Notes: generated by a model not told the origin, from the letters alone. DNA of 64,000 nucleotides from Streptomyces marokkonensis (GCF_008312835.1 NZ_VSKS01000008.1:186001-250000), one strand, 5' to 3'; positions 11,579 through 20,410 are shown, numbered from the stretch's first letter. Numbers and translations are program-made.

Positions 11579-12181
11579 GTGGACAGTCTGGGGTCGCTGG
11601 TCGGCAGCCCATGGATCTATGCGGTGGTGGCCCTGTCGGTGCTGCTCGACGTGTTCCTCCCGGTCCTGCCCAGCGGGGTGCTGGTGATCACCGCGGCCAC
11701 CGCCGCGGCCGCGGGCACGGCGACCGACGTGCCCGACATCCTGGTGCTGACCCTCTGCGCCGCGACCGCGTCCGTCCTCGGCGACCTGGTGGCCTACCGG
11801 CTCGCCTGGCGCGGCGGCGCCCGCCTGGACCGGGCCATCGCCCGCTCCCGGCGGCTGAGCACCGCGCAGGAACGTCTCGGCGCGACGCTGGCGCGGGGCG
11901 GCGGCGCGCTGGTCGTCCTCGCCCGCTTCGCCCCGGCCGGCCGCTCGGTCGTCTCCCTCGGCGCCGGCGCCGCGCGCCACCGCGCCCGCGACTTCCTGCC
12001 CTGGTCCGCCCTGGCGGGCCTGTCCTGGGCCGCGTACAGCGTGGCCCTCGGCTACTTCGGCGCCTACTGGCTGGGCGCGACCTGGCTGGCGACGGCGGTG
12101 TCGGTCGGCGCCCTGTTCGCGGCGGGGGCGGGCGCCGGTTACCTGATGCACCGGAGACCACAGCCCTCGGAAGCCCCGTAG
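11579..12181 (+). CDS. DedA/VTT-family membrane protein
   Basis: A 200-aa polytopic protein of the DedA (SNARE-associated/VTT) family: re-entrant segment VLLDVFLPVLPSGVLVITAA, then GDLVAYRLAWRGG and LVVLARFAPAGRSVVSLGAGAARH, where F-x-P-x-GR-x-x-x-x-x-AG is the family signature. DedA proteins act as lipid (undecaprenyl-phosphate or phospholipid) flippases or affect envelope homeostasis. GTG 11579 has GGGGAG 7 nt upstream; the reading frame remains open further upstream but without coding features. Confidence 0.85.
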   Translation: MDSLGSLVGSPWIYAVVALSVLLDVFLPVLPSGVLVITAATAAAAGTATDVPDILVLTLCAATASVLGDLVAYRLAWRGGARLDRAIARSRRLSTAQERLGATLARGGGALVVLARFAPAGRSVVSLGAGAARHRARDFLPWSALAGLSWAAYSVALGYFGAYWLGATWLATAVSVGALFAAGAGAGYLMHRRPQPSEAP

Positions 12182-12263
12182 ACACCCTCAACTGCGGCCG
12201 GCCGCCCCTCCGCGGCGGCGGCCGGTCGCGCCTCCCCAGCTGCGGGCAGTCGTGCCGCTGGGG

Positions 12264-12351
12264 CGATGGGGGTCCCCCCGCTCGAGCGAAGCCGAGAGTG
12301 GGGGAGGGTGGGCGCCGGAGGTACCCCCTCCGGGGGAGGCACCCCCGCGAA
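12264..12351. repeat. Common Streptomyces intergenic GC-rich repeat
   Basis: The 258-bp gap between the DedA and DUF2277 genes begins with GGGGGTCCCCCCGCTCGAGC followed by GAAGCCGAGAGTGGGGGAG and then GTACCCCCTCCGGGGGAGG. The first part is a sequence I recognise as recurring between genes in many Streptomyces genomes. It has nested inverted repeats and could act as a bidirectional terminator. No gene is visible in the gap. Confidence 0.6.
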
Positions 12352-12414
12352 CGCCGGGCTGCGCACCACCCCCGGCCCAGCCCCACGAGGCCCGCCCAGA
12401 GGCCGGCAGCACGC

Positions 12415-12480
12415 GCCCCGGGCCCACGCCTCGCAGACGTCAGCCCGCGCCCCGGGCCCAAGCCCCGCGGACGTCAGCCC
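12415..12480. repeat. Two-copy 33-bp tandem repeat
   Basis: CGCCCCGGGCCCA followed by (A/C)GCC(C/T)CGC(A/G)GACGTCAGCC occurs twice in tandem with 33-bp spacing, overlapping the end of the DUF2277 gene. As a result that protein gains a repetitive GADVRGAWARG-type tail. Probably slippage; no function assigned. Confidence 0.5.
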
Positions 12481-12703
12481 CCGCCCGCGCGGCGGCCCCG
12501 CGGACCTCCAGCCCGTCCAGCAGCTCGGCCGTCGCCTCGGCGATCGTCTCCACCGCCCGGTCGAACACCTCACGGTTGTGGGCGGCCGGCGCGCGGAACC
12601 CGGACACCTTCCTCACGTACTGCAGGGCGGCGGCCCGGATCTCCTCCTCCGTGGCCTCCTCGGGCAGGACGGGCGGACGCAGCGTCTTGATACTCCGGCA
12701 CAT
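12440..12703 (-). CDS. DUF2277 protein
   Basis: An 87-aa protein starting MCRSIKTLRPP with core EEIRAAALQYVRKVSGFRAP and NREVFDRAVETIAEATAELLDGL, which is the DUF2277 family (conserved, function unknown). TGGAGG lies 1-6 nt before ATG 12703. The last ~18 residues fall in a tandem DNA repeat and are not family-like, so the natural C-terminus may vary between strains. Confidence 0.85.
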   Translation of the reverse strand: MCRSIKTLRPPVLPEEATEEEIRAAALQYVRKVSGFRAPAAHNREVFDRAVETIAEATAELLDGLEVRGAAARAGADVRGAWARGAG

Positions 12704-12812
12704 GCCTCCAGTCTGACGCGCGGGGCCCGCCCGCGGCCACGAACGGATGAATCCCGTCCCGAGACCCTGGAGCAACTCGCCACCCAAAATCGAACAGGCG
12801 TATCATTGGATC

Positions 12813-13166
12813 GTGGCTGCGACCTATGACTTTCCGAGTGACCTCCTCGCCGGTCAGGAGGAACTGCATCAGGTCCGGGCCGAGTTGTCGGCCCTGCTGA
12901 AGCGGCTCCCCTGGTCGGTCGAACCCCTCGACGGCTTCAGCGACGACAACGGCTGGCGCAGGATCGAGCGCCCCGCCTCACCCGGCTGGACCGAGGACGA
13001 GCAGGCCGAGGTCGAGAAGCTCAGACGGCGGGAGCACGAGCTCGCCGTGTTCGTCAGCACCCACCGTTACTGGGCCGAACTCACCGGCTCCGACCGGATC
13101 CACGCCCGCTCCCGGCTGAAGCACGCCCGCGAGGACGGCGCGCGGGGCGCGGCGGACTCCCCGTAG
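12813..13166 (+). CDS. Conserved actinobacterial hypothetical protein, 117 aa
   Basis: Soluble, highly charged helical protein: VAATYDFPSDLLAGQEELHQVRAEL, then LPWSVEPLDGF and GWTEDEQAEVEKLRRREHEL. I recognise the opening as conserved among Streptomyces but know no function. The GTG start at 12813 has no ribosome site; a TATCAT box at 12801-12806 ends 6 nt upstream, which indicates a leaderless transcript. A strong terminator follows. Confidence 0.8.
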   Translation: MAATYDFPSDLLAGQEELHQVRAELSALLKRLPWSVEPLDGFSDDNGWRRIERPASPGWTEDEQAEVEKLRRREHELAVFVSTHRYWAELTGSDRIHARSRLKHAREDGARGAADSP

Positions 13167-13193
13167 GGCCGCCTCGCGACGGGCGCGTGATGA

Positions 13194-13230
13194 CGGAAGG
13201 GCCTCCGGGACAATCCCGGAGGCCCTTCCG
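13194..13230. terminator. 17-bp perfect hairpin terminator between hypothetical gene and tRNA-Val
   Basis: CGGAAGGGCCTCCGGGA and its exact reverse complement are separated by a CAA loop. It sits 27 bp after the plus-strand gene and just beyond the 3' end of the minus-strand tRNA, so it can terminate both convergent transcripts. Confidence 0.85.
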
Positions 13231-13236
13231 CGACGG

Positions 13237-13308
<72 letters not shown>

Positions 13309-13546
13309 GGGACCCGGGCCGCGTGCCCAGGTCGAGTCGACAGCCTACATGGCCCGGGGCACGACCCGGCAAACCCTGTCGCCCGCTCCCGCCGGGGCCG
13401 GGGCGACGGCCTCCGGGGCCCCCGGGGGATATCCCCACCCCGGATCCGGTAGTGGCCCGGATCCCCCGCCGGGCCGCGCCTCCGTACGGTCGAAGAGCGC
13501 TCGAACACGGCTGGGAGCGCCACCGTCCGCCCAGGGGGAGACCGTC

Positions 13547-14374
13547 ATGACCCGCACGTCCCGCACCACCGCCCGCCCCGCCGGCCCCACGCCCGGCGCC
13601 CGCACCGCCCGCGCCCCGCGGACGCGTGCCCTCGCCCTCGCCGGGGCCTGCGTGGTGCTCGTCGCGGGCCTGAGCGCCTGCGGGGCCTCGGCCGCCGACG
13701 ACGACGATCCCGACCACCGCTCCTTCGACCTGCCCGGCAGCACCCTCACCATCGACTCCGACGACTCCGCTCTCGAGATCGTCGCGGCGGACGACAACCC
13801 CTCGGGCAGGATCGAGGTCACCCGGTGGTTCCAGGGCACCGTCGCCGTCGGCCCGGACCCGGAGGTCACCTGGGCCATGGACGGCGACCGGCTGGTGCTG
13901 CGCGAGAACTGCTCGGGCGTCGTCGCCGACTGCTCCACCAAGCACCGCATCGAGGTGCCGCGCGGTGTGGCCGTCAAGGTCGAGGAGAAGGACGGCAGCG
14001 TGCGGGCGCGCGGCTTCCGCGACGCGCTGAGCATCCGTACGACGGACGGTTCGGTCCGCGTCACGGACTCCAGCGGCCCCCTGGAGCTGCGCACCGGTGA
14101 CGGGTCGGTGCGCGCGGAGGTCACCTCCCGCACGGTGCGCACCCACAGCGGCGACGGCTCGGTCCGCCTCGAACTCGGCGTCGTACCGGACCTGGTGGAG
14201 TCCCGCAGCGGCGACGGTTCCCTGACCATCGACCTGCCGCGGGCCACCTACCGCGTGGAGACCGGCACCGGTGACGGCGCCGAGGACGTCTCCGTGCCCC
14301 GCGACGACTCCAGCCCCCACAAGGTGACCGCCCGCACCGGCGACGGGAAACTCACGGTCCGCACGGCGAACTGA
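13547..14374 (+). CDS. DUF4097-type lipoprotein with GDGS repeats
   Basis: A 275-aa secreted lipoprotein. The N-terminus is long and basic with a hydrophobic stretch ending in the lipobox LSAC (Cys about residue 45). The rest is a repetitive beta-helix of the DUF4097/adhesin-like type: VKVEEKDGSVRARGF, IRTTDGSVRVTDSSG, LRTGDGSVRAEV, HSGDGSVRLEL, SRSGDGSLTIDL and RTGDGKLTVRTAN. Such repeats resemble anti-sigma/DUF4097 envelope sensors; actual role unknown. AGGGGGAG precedes ATG 13547. Confidence 0.85.
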   Translation: MTRTSRTTARPAGPTPGARTARAPRTRALALAGACVVLVAGLSACGASAADDDDPDHRSFDLPGSTLTIDSDDSALEIVAADDNPSGRIEVTRWFQGTVAVGPDPEVTWAMDGDRLVLRENCSGVVADCSTKHRIEVPRGVAVKVEEKDGSVRARGFRDALSIRTTDGSVRVTDSSGPLELRTGDGSVRAEVTSRTVRTHSGDGSVRLELGVVPDLVESRSGDGSLTIDLPRATYRVETGTGDGAEDVSVPRDDSSPHKVTARTGDGKLTVRTAN

Positions 14375-14448
14375 CGGACCCGTGTGTTCGTCCTCCACCG
14401 GTGGGAGAATGGCACCGGGCAGGGCGAACGACAGTACGGGAGAGGGAT

Positions 14449-15879
14449 GTGACGGCGACACCAGCGCGGCCGTACTCGCCGTCGGAGCCGCGCGTGCCCC
14501 GCATGCGCCGTGCCGCGTCCCCTCCTCCACCCGGGCCACTCCCCCGCCGGGCTCCCGGCCCCCTGCGTGACGCGCTCGCCCTCCTCGGACTGCCGCTGGC
14601 CGCCGCGCTGGTGCTGCCCGCCGCGTTCGCCGGCGGCGGCACCCGGCGCTGGTTCGGCGGGCGGGCCGAGAACCAGCGGGCCGAGGCCCAGGCCGCCAAG
14701 GACGCGGCGGCGGCCGCGTTCTACGACCTGGACACCGCCCAGCGCGACCTGCGGATCTCCATCGAGACGATCACCGCCGTCGACTCCTCCCCCGCCGCCC
14801 GCCGCGCCGTCTCCGACTTCGAGGCGCTCGGCCGGCGCATCGACGAGGCCAGCCACCGGTACATCAACGCCGTCGACGCCCACGACCTCGACCGGGACGA
14901 CCTGGAGGCCTCGGCGGCCTCGCAGGCCCGCGCCGAACTGACCGCCGCCAAGGAGGAGCTCGAGCGGGTCAGGAAGGAGCTGGACCGGTTCGCCGACGGG
15001 CTCGGCTCCCTCCTCGGCAAGGCCGAGACCCAGCTGGCCCGGCTCGCGCCCTCCGTGGAACGCGCCCGGCAGTCGCTGCTCGCCGCCTCCAACGCCCTCG
15101 ACACCGCGCGCGGCGCGGGACTGAAGGCGGACGACCTCGCCGCCCGGCTCGCCTCGCTCTCCCCGGAACTCACCAAGCTGAACCAGGGCGCCGGGCAGCA
15201 CGGCGTGCCGCAGACCCTGGAGCGGGCCGAACGCGTCACGCGTGAGGCCGAGGCCGTACGCGTGGAGGCCGAACGCCTGCCGGAACGGGCCGCCGAGACC
15301 GACCACCGGCTGGTCTCCCTGCGCACCCGTGCCCAGGCCCTCACCACCCGCTCCGAGCAGGTCGAACCGGTGCTGAGCGAGCTGCGCCGCCGCTTCACCG
15401 TGGCCTGCTGGCAGGACCTGCAGAACGTCCCCGACCTGGCCTCGGAGAACGTGGGCCTGGCCGAGGCCAGGCTCGCCGAGGCCAGGGCCGCCCGCGAGGA
15501 GCAGCGCTGGGCGGACGCGACCGCGCTGCTGTCGACCGCGCGGGCGCTGCTGAACACCACCGACGAGGCCGTGTCGGCCGCCGGTGACCGGCTGCGGCGG
15601 CTGAACGCGGTGCAGAAGGACCCGGAGCAGGAGATCGAGCGCACCCGTTTCGCCATCCGGGACGCGCAGCGTCTGGCCATGGCCGGCCGCAACACCCCCG
15701 ACCCGCGCCACGCCCGTCCCCTGGACGACGCCGTGGCCCGGCTGGAGCGGGCCGTCGCCGGTCTGGAGGGGCGCCATCCCGACTACTGGCACTTCCTGAC
15801 GGAGACGGAGGCGGTACGGGCGGCGGTCAGCCGGGTGGTGGCCCAGATCCGCGAGGAGCGGGGCGGTGGCGCGCACTGA
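14449..15879 (+). CDS. Membrane-anchored coiled-coil protein, 476 aa
   Basis: Basic, proline-rich N-terminus, one hydrophobic segment at about 42-62 (ALLGLPLAAALVLPAAFAGG), then some 400 residues of almost unbroken charged heptad-like sequence (AENQRAEAQAAKDAAAAAFYDLD ... RAELTAAKEELERVRKELDRF) that should form long coiled coils. No catalytic motif. Similar actinobacterial proteins are annotated as hypothetical membrane proteins; a scaffold or envelope-spanning role is an inference. GTG 14449 has GGGAGAGGG upstream. Confidence 0.83.
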   Translation: MTATPARPYSPSEPRVPRMRRAASPPPPGPLPRRAPGPLRDALALLGLPLAAALVLPAAFAGGGTRRWFGGRAENQRAEAQAAKDAAAAAFYDLDTAQRDLRISIETITAVDSSPAARRAVSDFEALGRRIDEASHRYINAVDAHDLDRDDLEASAASQARAELTAAKEELERVRKELDRFADGLGSLLGKAETQLARLAPSVERARQSLLAASNALDTARGAGLKADDLAARLASLSPELTKLNQGAGQHGVPQTLERAERVTREAEAVRVEAERLPERAAETDHRLVSLRTRAQALTTRSEQVEPVLSELRRRFTVACWQDLQNVPDLASENVGLAEARLAEARAAREEQRWADATALLSTARALLNTTDEAVSAAGDRLRRLNAVQKDPEQEIERTRFAIRDAQRLAMAGRNTPDPRHARPLDDAVARLERAVAGLEGRHPDYWHFLTETEAVRAAVSRVVAQIREERGGGAH

Positions 15880-15916
15880 CCGGCACGGCGCCGGGCGGTC
15901 CGGTTAACCTGTGGGC

Positions 15917-16138
15917 ATGCCTCGCTACGAGTACCGCTGCCGGACCTGCGGCGACACCTTCGAAATGAGCCGCCCCATGGCGGAGTCCTCCGCGCCCGCG
16001 GCCTGCCCGGCGGGTCACGACGACACGGTGAAGCTCCTCTCCACGGTCGCGGTGGGCGGTACCGCGTCCGCCTCGGCGCCCGCTCCCCCCGCGGGCGGGG
16101 GCGGGGGCGGCTGCTGCGGCGGTGGCTGCTGCGGCTGA
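15917..16138 (+). CDS. FmdB-type zinc-ribbon protein
   Basis: A 73-aa protein beginning MPRYEYRCRTCGDTFEMSRPM, the FmdB/CxxC-CxxC zinc-ribbon family. The second pair is CPAGHDD, so one Cys is replaced by His in the zinc site. The C-terminal tail is Gly/Cys rich (GGGGGGCCGGGCCG). Family members are putative regulators of amide metabolism. A TAACCT box ends 6 nt before ATG 15917, so the mRNA may be leaderless; an in-frame GTG at 15911 overlaps that spacing. Confidence 0.85.
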   Translation: MPRYEYRCRTCGDTFEMSRPMAESSAPAACPAGHDDTVKLLSTVAVGGTASASAPAPPAGGGGGGCCGGGCCG

Positions 16139-16148
16139 CGGACCGCCT

Positions 16149-16167
16149 TCAGCGTCCCTTCAGCTTC
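16149..16167. promoter_or_regulatory. CTTCAGC direct repeat before DedA gene
   Basis: Two CTTCAGC copies 11 bp apart lie about 20-40 bp upstream of a TAGCGT box that ends 7 nt before the DedA start. An 11-bp period is typical for OmpR-type response-regulator sites, so this may be an activator site for the leaderless promoter. Position approximate within 2-3 bp. Confidence 0.4.
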
Positions 16168-16186
16168 GCGTTCCTAGCGTGGGGGC

Positions 16187-16987
16187 ATGACATCCGGCGC
16201 AGCGCTCACGATCACGGCGGCCGCGGACGGGAGTGCCGGGCCGCGGTGGGTCAACGACCTCATGGACGCCATGGGCGCCCCCGGGGCCGGCCTCGCGATC
16301 GCGCTGGAGAACCTCTTCCCGCCCCTGCCCAGCGAGGTGATCCTGCCCCTGGCGGGGTTCGCCGCGAGCAGCGGGCGGACGGGGCTGCTCGCGGTCCTGC
16401 TGTGGACCACCATCGGCTCGGTGGCCGGCGCGCTCGCCCTGTACGGGGTGGGCGCCCTGCTCGGCCGTGACCGGACCGTGGCGGCAGCGGGCCGGCTGCC
16501 GCTGGTGAAGGTCGCGGACATCGAGAAGACGGAGGCGTGGTTCCTGCGGCACGGGACCAAGGCGGTGTTCTTCGGCCGGATGATCCCGGTCTTCCGCAGT
16601 CTCATCTCCGTGCCGGCCGGTGTGGAACGCATGCGGCTGCCGGTGTTCCTCGGCCTGACCACGCTGGGCAGCGCGATCTGGAACACCGCGTTCGTGCTCG
16701 CGGGCTACGCGCTGGGCGACAACTGGCAGCAGGTGACGGCCGTCGTCTCGGCGTACTCGAAGGTGGTCCTGGCCGGGGCCGCGCTGGCCCTGGTGGCGTT
16801 CGTGGTGCTGCGGCTGACGCGCTCGGGCGACGGCCGTCGCGGGCGGGACGGGCGAGCGGGCACGGACGGCCCGCGCCCGCCGCACTCCGTCACCGGCCAC
16901 GACGGCGGGAGCGGCCGCGCCGACGGGTACGACTCCCCCGACGGGTACGACTCCGCCGACACGATGGCCCTGCGACGCCGGCGCTGA
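16187..16987 (+). CDS. DedA-family membrane protein, 266 aa
   Basis: Canonical DedA/VTT protein: IALENLFPPLPSEVILPLAGF (ExxxPPxPSE motif), AGALALYGVGALLG, HGTKAVFFGRMIPVFRSLISVPAGVERM (FxxRxxPxxRxxxSxPAG) and a C-terminal membrane helix. A disordered Gly/Asp-rich tail with DGYDSPDGYDSADT follows. Family members flip undecaprenyl phosphate or other lipids. Second DedA in the window, only weakly like the 11.6-kb one. No ribosome site; probably leaderless. Confidence 0.88.
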   Translation: MTSGAALTITAAADGSAGPRWVNDLMDAMGAPGAGLAIALENLFPPLPSEVILPLAGFAASSGRTGLLAVLLWTTIGSVAGALALYGVGALLGRDRTVAAAGRLPLVKVADIEKTEAWFLRHGTKAVFFGRMIPVFRSLISVPAGVERMRLPVFLGLTTLGSAIWNTAFVLAGYALGDNWQQVTAVVSAYSKVVLAGAALALVAFVVLRLTRSGDGRRGRDGRAGTDGPRPPHSVTGHDGGSGRADGYDSPDGYDSADTMALRRRR

Positions 16988-17015
16988 CGCGCCGGCCTCG
17001 CGGCCGTACGGTCCC

Positions 17016-17828
17016 TCACCGGGGTGAGCGCACCGTCCGCAGCAGTTCGCGCAGGATGCGCTCGCCGGCCAGCACGCCCCGTTCGGGCAGTGCCCTGATC
17101 GCGGGCGCCGTCCATTCGGCGTCGGCGAGTTCGCCGTGGCCGGGGCGCCAGCCCTGGTCGGCGGCGAGCAGCAGGTCGGCGTCGAGCAGGGAGTCGCCGG
17201 CGGCGAGGGTGAGGTCGGCGCCGGTGCGGCGGGCGACCTCGCGCACGGCCGCGCTCTTGGTGAGCGGCTTCGGCACGGCGTAGATCTTGCGGCCCTGGAG
17301 GGACACCGTCCAGCCGCGGTTCTCCGCCCACACCGCGAGCTCCTTCACCCACTCCTCGCTCAGCAGCTCGCGCTCGACGACGAGGTAGGCGAACAGGTCC
17401 TCGGCGACGCGGTGCTTGCGCACCCACACCGGGTCGGCGGTCCGCAGCAGGTGCTCCTGCACCTCGGCAAGCGGGGCACACTCGTCGGCCAGCCGGGCGA
17501 GCACCCGCGCGTGCCAGTCCCGGTCCGTCTCGCCGTCGACGAGGAGGTGGCCGCCGTTGGCGCAGATCGCGTAGGCGGGCTGCGGGCCGGGCAGGTTGAT
17601 GCGCTGGTACTGCTTGCGGGTGCGGGTCGTCGTGGGGACGAACAGGGCCTCGTCACCGAGGTCGGTGAGGAGCTGGGCCGCCGTCTCCGTCATGTACGAC
17701 AGGGGCTTGCTCTCGTGGACCTCCACGCACAGCAGCCGGGGTGCCCGCGCGTCCGGCATGGTCAGGGCGAGGGCGGCGGCGGAGTAGATGAGGGTGCGGT
17801 CCAGATCACTGGCGACGACGACGGGCAT
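17016..17828 (-). CDS. HAD-family hydrolase of Ter-linked metabolite operon
   Basis: A 270-aa HAD phosphatase of the Cof/sucrose-phosphatase-like class: motif I VVVASDLDRTLIYS (DxDxT), cap region, Lys in PKPLTKSAAVREV and motif IV AAGDSLLDADLLLAAD. Its ATG overlaps the preceding stop (TGATG), so it is translationally coupled to the PRTase-TRSP-StiP gene. Comparative work by Anantharaman, Iyer and Aravind grouped such HAD proteins with PRTase, TRSP, ATP-grasp and HpcH-type proteins in Ter-associated operons proposed to make a nucleoside-like metabolite. Substrate unknown. Confidence 0.87.
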   Translation of the reverse strand: MPVVVASDLDRTLIYSAAALALTMPDARAPRLLCVEVHESKPLSYMTETAAQLLTDLGDEALFVPTTTRTRKQYQRINLPGPQPAYAICANGGHLLVDGETDRDWHARVLARLADECAPLAEVQEHLLRTADPVWVRKHRVAEDLFAYLVVERELLSEEWVKELAVWAENRGWTVSLQGRKIYAVPKPLTKSAAVREVARRTGADLTLAAGDSLLDADLLLAADQGWRPGHGELADAEWTAPAIRALPERGVLAGERILRELLRTVRSPR

Positions 17829-20410
17829 CAGCGGGTCACCGCCCTGCCGTCGGCGCCGGTCGCGCCCCGGGTGTACCGGGGGTGGATCAACCCCACGCAG
17901 GTGTAGGGGAGCCCGTCGACCTCCTCGACGGGAACACCCCGCTGTCCGGCGAGCAGGCGGACGTGGTCGAGGTCGCTGCCGGCGCCGGCCCGGGCCAGCA
18001 CCTTCCACGGCACCCGGCGCAGCAGCACCCGGGTGGTCTCGCCGACGCCGGGCTTGACGAGGTTCACGTCGTGGATGCCGTACTCCTCGCTGATGCGCTC
18101 GACCGCGGCCCAGCCCTCCCAGGTGGGGGCGCGGTCGGTGGAGAGGAGTTCCTTGGCCTGGGCGCACGCCGCGTCCGTGACCTCCGGGAAGCGGGCGGAG
18201 ACGGCGTCCAGGAACGCCACCGACAGGTCCGCGCCCGCGAGTTCGCGGTAGAACTTGGCACCGTGGAAGTCGTCGGGGCCGACCAGGTCGGCGCGGAGCA
18301 CGGTGCGTGAGATCAGGCCGGAGACGGTCGAGTTGAGGCAGGCGGAGGGGATCAGGTAGTCCTCGCGGGTGCCGTAGGTACGGACGCAGGAGCCGGGGTC
18401 GGCGAGGACCGCGATCTCCGGGTCGAAGCCGCTGACGCCCTCCGCCTTCTCGAACGCCTCGACGGCCTGGGCGAGTTCGCGGGTGATGGCGCCCTTGCCG
18501 GTCCAGCCGTCGACGAAGACGACGTCACGGGGGTCGTGGTGGGCGGCCAGCCAGCGCAGCGCGTTGGCGTCGATGCCCCGGCCGCGGACGATGGAGACGG
18601 CGTAGTGGGGCAGGTCGAGCTGGTGGCGGTGCTGTGCCCAGCGGCGCATCAGGATGCCGACGGGGGTGCCCGCGCGGGCCAGGGAGACGAGCACCGGCCG
18701 GGGAGACCGTTCGGCGAGGACGGTCTCGGTGACCACACCCACCGCGTGGGCCAGCCGGGCCGCCGACTCCTCCAGCGCCGCGTGGAACAGCTCCTGGTAC
18801 TGCTCGCTCGGCTGGTACTCGACGGGCAGCGACTCGGCGTAGTGCGCGCCGCCGCTCTGGATGGCCTCCTCCCGCTCCTCGGTCGGCGCCTCCAGGGTCA
18901 CGTCCGAGAGGTCCTGGAGCAGCCAGCCGACCTCCTCGGGCGCGTACGAGGAGAAGGCGGGGCCTCTGAGGGGCTCGGGGAGCATGGTGGCGGGCCTTTC
19001 GGGGGCGTCCGGTCGGGCGTCCTGGGCCGCGGGTACGTACGACGGTACGACCGCGAGGAGGACCTGCGGGGTGTGTGCGGCGAGCCGGGCGAGCAGGCCG
19101 TCGGGTGCGTGCAGCGCGGGGGTGTCGGCCGCCGAGTCGACGACGGCGACCACGGCGTCGAAGCCTCCGCCCGCGACGTTGTAGGCGTAGCGCTCGCCGG
19201 GACCGTCGGCGGGGTCGTCGTGGGCGGGGAAGACCAGGCGGGTGCGTATCGCGTAGCCGGGGTCGTCGACGGCGAGGACGGGTGAGCGGGTGGTGGTGGA
19301 GAAGCGCACGTCGGCGCCGGTGGTCCGCTCCAGCTCGCCCGCGAGGCGCAGCGGGGCGTACATCAGCTCCTCGAAGCCGAGGACCAGGACGCGGTGCGTG
19401 TCCTCGGGGAGTGCCTCGGCGAGGCGGGCCGCCATGTCCGGGAGTGCCTGTTCGAGGCGGGCTCGGTGCGCGGGGGTGAAGCCGTGGCGTCCGCCGTCGG
19501 GGAGGCCGGCGGGCCAGCCCAGCTCCACACGCGTGATCCCGTCACTCGACCGCGCCCCGTCATGGGCTGATCGCGCAGTTCCCCGCGCCCCCGGGGAGTC
19601 GCCCCCACCCCCCGCTTCCAAGCCGACGGCACCGCCAGCACCCCCAAGGGGCGCGGGGAACTGCGCGACCGGCCCCGGCGCGGCCGCAGTCGCCCGACCA
19701 CCCGGCGTGGCACCCTCGTACTGCGCCACCAGGGACTGCCCCTTCTCCAGGACGCCGTCAGGCAGCCGCACCGTGCCCGACGCGGTCGTCACCAGGTCGA
19801 TGCGCGCCCCGATCTCGCGGGCGAAGGCGTCCAGCCTCCCGGCGTCGGCGGGCGAGCGCATGTCGACGAGGGCCACCACGACATACCGGGTCCGCGGATA
19901 CCGCGCGTGCAGATCCCGGACGGTGTTCAGCACCGTGTTCCCCGTGGAGAACTCGTCGTCCACCAGGACCAGCGGGCCCTCGCCCGCGAGCAGCCGGGGG
20001 TTCTCCGGAAGAAGCAGGTGGGACGTCGCGTGCGAGTGGGACTCCTCGAAGCCCCCGGCCGCGGCCGTCCCGGCGACCGGGCGGCGGGTGGAGTGCAGAT
20101 ACGGCGCCGCACCCAGACCGTCGGCAACGGAATGCCCCAGCCCGGTCGCAGTCTCGGCATAGCCGAGGACGACCGCCCCCTCCGCCTCGTCACCGAGCAG
20201 CTCACGCACCCGGCGCCCGAGTGCGACCCCGTGGCCGTGCACGACGGACGGGGACTGCGGTACGTGTTTGCCGAGCACGTTGGACACGAGCAGGTGGGCC
20301 CTCTTGGGGTTGCGGCGCAGCGCAAGTCCCAGCAGGTCGGGCAGGCTCTCGTCGCCGGCCAGCTCGACCCCGAGCCGCCGCGTGACCCAGCTGCCGGACC
20401 ATGTGTTCAC
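17828..20410 (-). CDS. Fused phosphoribosyltransferase-TRSP-StiP protein
   Basis: An 860-aa multidomain protein. Residues about 1-240 are a type-I PRTase with the PRPP loop LVLVDDEFSTGNTVL; about 285-440 contain the TRSP domain, named for its motif seen here as FSTTTRSPVLAVDD; from about 475 onward is a StiP-type domain (YAPEEVGWLLQDL, EREEAIQSGGAHYAESLPVEY, VLVSLARAGTPVGILMRRW, VFVDGWTGKGAI). In many bacteria these are separate proteins. They belong to the Ter-linked nucleoside-like metabolite operon. I prefer the GTG at 20410 (GGAGAAGG 5 nt upstream) over an ATG at 20422. An in-frame hairpin repeat interrupts residues about 248-280. Confidence 0.87.
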   Translation of the reverse strand: MNTWSGSWVTRRLGVELAGDESLPDLLGLALRRNPKRAHLLVSNVLGKHVPQSPSVVHGHGVALGRRVRELLGDEAEGAVVLGYAETATGLGHSVADGLGAAPYLHSTRRPVAGTAAAGGFEESHSHATSHLLLPENPRLLAGEGPLVLVDDEFSTGNTVLNTVRDLHARYPRTRYVVVALVDMRSPADAGRLDAFAREIGARIDLVTTASGTVRLPDGVLEKGQSLVAQYEGATPGGRATAAAPGPVAQFPAPLGGAGGAVGLEAGGGGDSPGARGTARSAHDGARSSDGITRVELGWPAGLPDGGRHGFTPAHRARLEQALPDMAARLAEALPEDTHRVLVLGFEELMYAPLRLAGELERTTGADVRFSTTTRSPVLAVDDPGYAIRTRLVFPAHDDPADGPGERYAYNVAGGGFDAVVAVVDSAADTPALHAPDGLLARLAAHTPQVLLAVVPSYVPAAQDARPDAPERPATMLPEPLRGPAFSSYAPEEVGWLLQDLSDVTLEAPTEEREEAIQSGGAHYAESLPVEYQPSEQYQELFHAALEESAARLAHAVGVVTETVLAERSPRPVLVSLARAGTPVGILMRRWAQHRHQLDLPHYAVSIVRGRGIDANALRWLAAHHDPRDVVFVDGWTGKGAITRELAQAVEAFEKAEGVSGFDPEIAVLADPGSCVRTYGTREDYLIPSACLNSTVSGLISRTVLRADLVGPDDFHGAKFYRELAGADLSVAFLDAVSARFPEVTDAACAQAKELLSTDRAPTWEGWAAVERISEEYGIHDVNLVKPGVGETTRVLLRRVPWKVLARAGAGSDLDHVRLLAGQRGVPVEEVDGLPYTCVGLIHPRYTRGATGADGRAVTR
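19571..19668. repeat. Streptomyces hairpin repeat inserted in frame in PRTase-TRSP gene
   Basis: A 21-bp arm starting CGCGCAGTTCCCCGCGCCCC at 19572 is repeated as its exact reverse complement at 19648-19668, enclosing 56 bp. GGGGCGCGGGGAACTGCGCG is a sequence I recognise as a very common intergenic repeat of Streptomyces. Here it lies inside a gene and keeps the frame, encoding a low-complexity Gly/Ala/Pro linker between the PRTase and TRSP domains. Confidence 0.85.
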
